Positions 62,185 through 64,000 of a stretch of DNA of 64,000 bases are shown piece by piece. The notes under the pieces were generated by a model. The model did no database searches. It saw only the letters and a list, made by a program, of their open reading frames with translations, and was not told the DNA's origin. Within the stretch, counting starts at the first letter, position 1; the number at the start of each line of letters is the position of its first letter. The stretch is from Lachnospiraceae bacterium UBA935 (GTDB lineage Bacteria > Bacillota > Clostridia > Lachnospirales > Lachnospiraceae). The DNA lies in assembly GCA_002293525.1 (NCBI GenBank), contig DBDJ01000008.1:1-64000 (forward strand). Direction: 5' to 3'. Made by a program: the position numbers and the translations under genes.

Positions 62185-64000
62185 TTACAATTCCATTATC
62201 CTTCTGGTTTCTTTCAGTTCCTGTGGAACCTCCGATCCGCCGCCACGGAATTTTTGAAAAACACCATCCATGTGACGCGATTTCTGTTTTAGGCGTATTT
62301 CATATTTGTCCAGGACATCTGTATATAACGGGTTGGTCCGTAGCTTCTCTCTGACGGCCGCAGTAAAGGGGCAATAGGTAAAGAAAATCGACCTTAGCGT
62401 TTTGTTCAATCGTGGCGCACCGTTACTTTCATACATAATCCACGTAATATAATCGTGGACAAACATTTCTTTGGTATTATTCTTATATCGTATCAGGTCA
62501 TTCTTGATCTTTTCTTTCGCTTCAACGGATAATTCGGTATTTTTCTTAAAGGAAGCCAGATAATCGGAATATTCGCTGGTCAGCGACCGCTCCGTCACAT
62601 CGTTCCATCTTGCTCCTTGTATCCGCTTACACATTTCCCAGCGGAACTCTCCTGTCATTTTAGTCAGAATAACCGGCATATCCTCAACCTGTAACAAGGA
62701 ACACATAAACCGCGCCGGCGTACTGCGCCGTTTGCCTTCGATTTCCTGCCACATAATTCCCCGGCTTCCAATATTGGGCAGCAATATCATGTCTGGCAGA
62801 ATTTCCGTGTTAATATATTCCCGGCCGATCCCCTTTTCCGGCATCGAAAATATGGACTCCCGGCAGAATGCTCCAAAATCTCTTTCTCGGATATGCTGCA
62901 AGGCCTGTTTCACCATGTCTGCAGATACCAGCAACTTGTCCGGAGATTTCAGGACATTGTGTTCGGAAAAAACCGGGCAGAAAGTTGAAATACGTCCGAA
63001 AGTAACTCGGTTAACCGTAGGAAAGACATTTTCCAGTTCATACTCTACTTTCCGTAACGTGTCCGATAGCATGGCGGTCGCCTCGGCTTGGCTGATTTTA
63101 TTGCCTCGCTTCAATTCGTGGACATAATCCTGATAATCCCTGTCAAATTCGTTGCGGCAAGGCTCCTTTTTCCCCTCATAGATTGCTTTCAGCCATTCAT
63201 ATGCCGAATATATCCCGTTTTTCGGATCGGTAGGAAGGTGACGGGAAATATCATGCAAAATGACGGCATTTTCCATTCCCGCCAGTTCTTCATCGACATA
63301 ACCGAACAGGAAAAACATTCTGACTATATCTGGTATCTCTTTTCCCATAAAGCTGAGCTGCAGCGCCTTGGCATAGATCCGATAGAAGAGTTTGGAAAGG
63401 GCTAAGCGCTGTTTCCGGTCTTCGTCCTCTACAGAATTTTTATTTACAGTCTGTTTATAAAGGCTGAGCAGTTTCTGGAAGGCATCGGCATCTTCCGGAG
63501 GACAATCCGCATAGTTGAGGATCACGCTGACCGAATCGTGTAAATCGGCCGCTTTCTGGCTTATTGTAGCAGTTTCTTCTTTCAAAGGAGGCTTAACCTG
63601 TTCCGCTTCCTGAAGTTTATCCTGATATTCTTTTACCCGTCTTATAAAATAATCCTTTTCCTCGAATCCATATCCTCTTAATAAATTGATCATTTCTTCG
63701 ATAAATGCTGGATCCGGTTTTTCTTGGCCGGAAAGATGAAAGGAATGGAAATAAAACGCTGAGAAGATTTCAAACAAATCCATCCTCTGTTCATTCATAA
63801 AAAACGCCAGCAATTGATCCCGATATTCGGCCACAATCTTGTTGACAGCCAGAATATTGCCGATATCCCGGCTGATATTCACCATCAGTCCGCAGAAAAA
63901 TTCCGTTTCCGGACGGGAAGCTTCGCCGCTATCGCCGATCATCCCATATATGCCTTGGTAGAACCCTCCTAACCAAGGCTCAATATCTTCCGCAATCATC
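62185..64000 (-). CDS. Large uncharacterised protein, 5' end outside the window
   Basis: At least 604 residues; the frame runs off the right edge, so the N-terminus is missing. No membrane helices are seen. The C-terminal region (RWEMCKRIQGARWNDVTE, WIMYESNGAPRLNKTLRSIF) resembles large Lachnospiraceae proteins that, as I recall, begin with a cyclic-nucleotide-binding domain; this is unverified because that end is not in the window. The many charged helices suggest a cytoplasmic role. Function unknown. Confidence 0.65.
   Translation of the reverse strand, partial: MIAEDIEPWLGGFYQGIYGMIGDSGEASRPETEFFCGLMVNISRDIGNILAVNKIVAEYRDQLLAFFMNEQRMDLFEIFSAFYFHSFHLSGQEKPDPAFIEEMINLLRGYGFEEKDYFIRRVKEYQDKLQEAEQVKPPLKEETATISQKAADLHDSVSVILNYADCPPEDADAFQKLLSLYKQTVNKNSVEDEDRKQRLALSKLFYRIYAKALQLSFMGKEIPDIVRMFFLFGYVDEELAGMENAVILHDISRHLPTDPKNGIYSAYEWLKAIYEGKKEPCRNEFDRDYQDYVHELKRGNKISQAEATAMLSDTLRKVEYELENVFPTVNRVTFGRISTFCPVFSEHNVLKSPDKLLVSADMVKQALQHIRERDFGAFCRESIFSMPEKGIGREYINTEILPDMILLPNIGSRGIMWQEIEGKRRSTPARFMCSLLQVEDMPVILTKMTGEFRWEMCKRIQGARWNDVTERSLTSEYSDYLASFKKNTELSVEAKEKIKNDLIRYKNNTKEMFVHDYITWIMYESNGAPRLNKTLRSIFFTYCPFTAAVREKLRTNPLYTDVLDKYEIRLKQKSRHMDGVFQKFRGGGSEVPQELKETRRIMEL

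Noticed and set aside
1..64000. Alternative genetic code with TAA/TAG read as Gln
   Set aside because: Many intact genes end at TAA or TAG directly before the next ribosome site (gatC, gatA and others), so the standard code holds; the three Gln-like stops are better read as nonsense changes.
1..64000. CRISPR array
   Set aside because: The tandem repeats found are direct, contiguous and lack unique spacers; no cas genes are present.

Overview
The window looks like chromosomal DNA of an anaerobic, low-to-moderate-GC Firmicute of class Clostridia, most likely a Lachnospiraceae relative. This rests on strong AGGAGG-type ribosome sites, a T-box leader, intrinsic terminators, a short SRP RNA next to tadA, and the gene mix: DUF624, CdaR, MsmX-type ATPase, NrdG2-type activase, DUF4080 radical SAM protein, [FeFe]-hydrogenase sensor and a T-box aspS-gatCAB operon. 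No rRNA, tRNA, CRISPR array, transposase or integrase was recognised. The family-level assignment is an inference.

Layout. 0-6 kb: degraded sequence, a DUF362 Fe-S protein, a par/Fst-like type I toxin-antitoxin locus, then an amidase, a YwaF-like membrane protein, a small acidic protein, asnS and an HD hydrolase, all on the minus strand. 6-11 kb: a T-box with an apparent Asn (AAC) specifier, followed by aspS-gatC-gatA-gatB. AspS carries a sequence mark of non-discriminating enzymes, and GatA has lost all three amidase catalytic residues. 11-16 kb: a double-GNAT protein, a two-gene membrane/holin-like module, a glycosyltransferase-methyltransferase fusion and an XRE regulator. 16-22 kb: a complete oppABCDF operon, then a dead pheT 3' fragment. 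22.6-31.7 kb: trmL-aminotransferase-lrp, an AIR-synthase-like protein, a VanW protein, endonuclease III, a radical SAM protein and an Mrr-like membrane nuclease. 31.8-44 kb: a large solute-binding-like lipoprotein, a heterodimeric ABC exporter, an [FeFe]-hydrogenase/chemoreceptor fusion, a NatAB-like ABC system with a fused CPBP protease, and an ArAE-type exporter. 44-51 kb: type-2 argC, a nitrilase homologue without its catalytic Cys, dtxR-MFS, nrdG2, tadA, a giant GC-rich hairpin, the SRP RNA and a possible DUF6128 protein. 51-64 kb: CdaR regulator, MsmX/UgpC ATPase, a diguanylate cyclase, DUF624, HD-GYP, GNAT, a secreted acidic protein, an alpha/beta hydrolase, metG, another long hairpin and a truncated large protein.

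Three themes stand out. First, there is a tRNA-dependent Asn pathway (T-box, AspRS, GatCAB) whose glutaminase subunit is a pseudoenzyme. Second, short in-frame tandem repeats have expanded in linkers or tails of at least six unrelated proteins (OppD, VanW, Nth, both ABC exporter halves, MetG) and in several spacers, which points to genome-wide slipped-strand expansion. Third, there are non-coding structures: a par-like toxin-antitoxin locus, two long hairpins, and a dispersed TTAGC...TGCGCA palindromic element.
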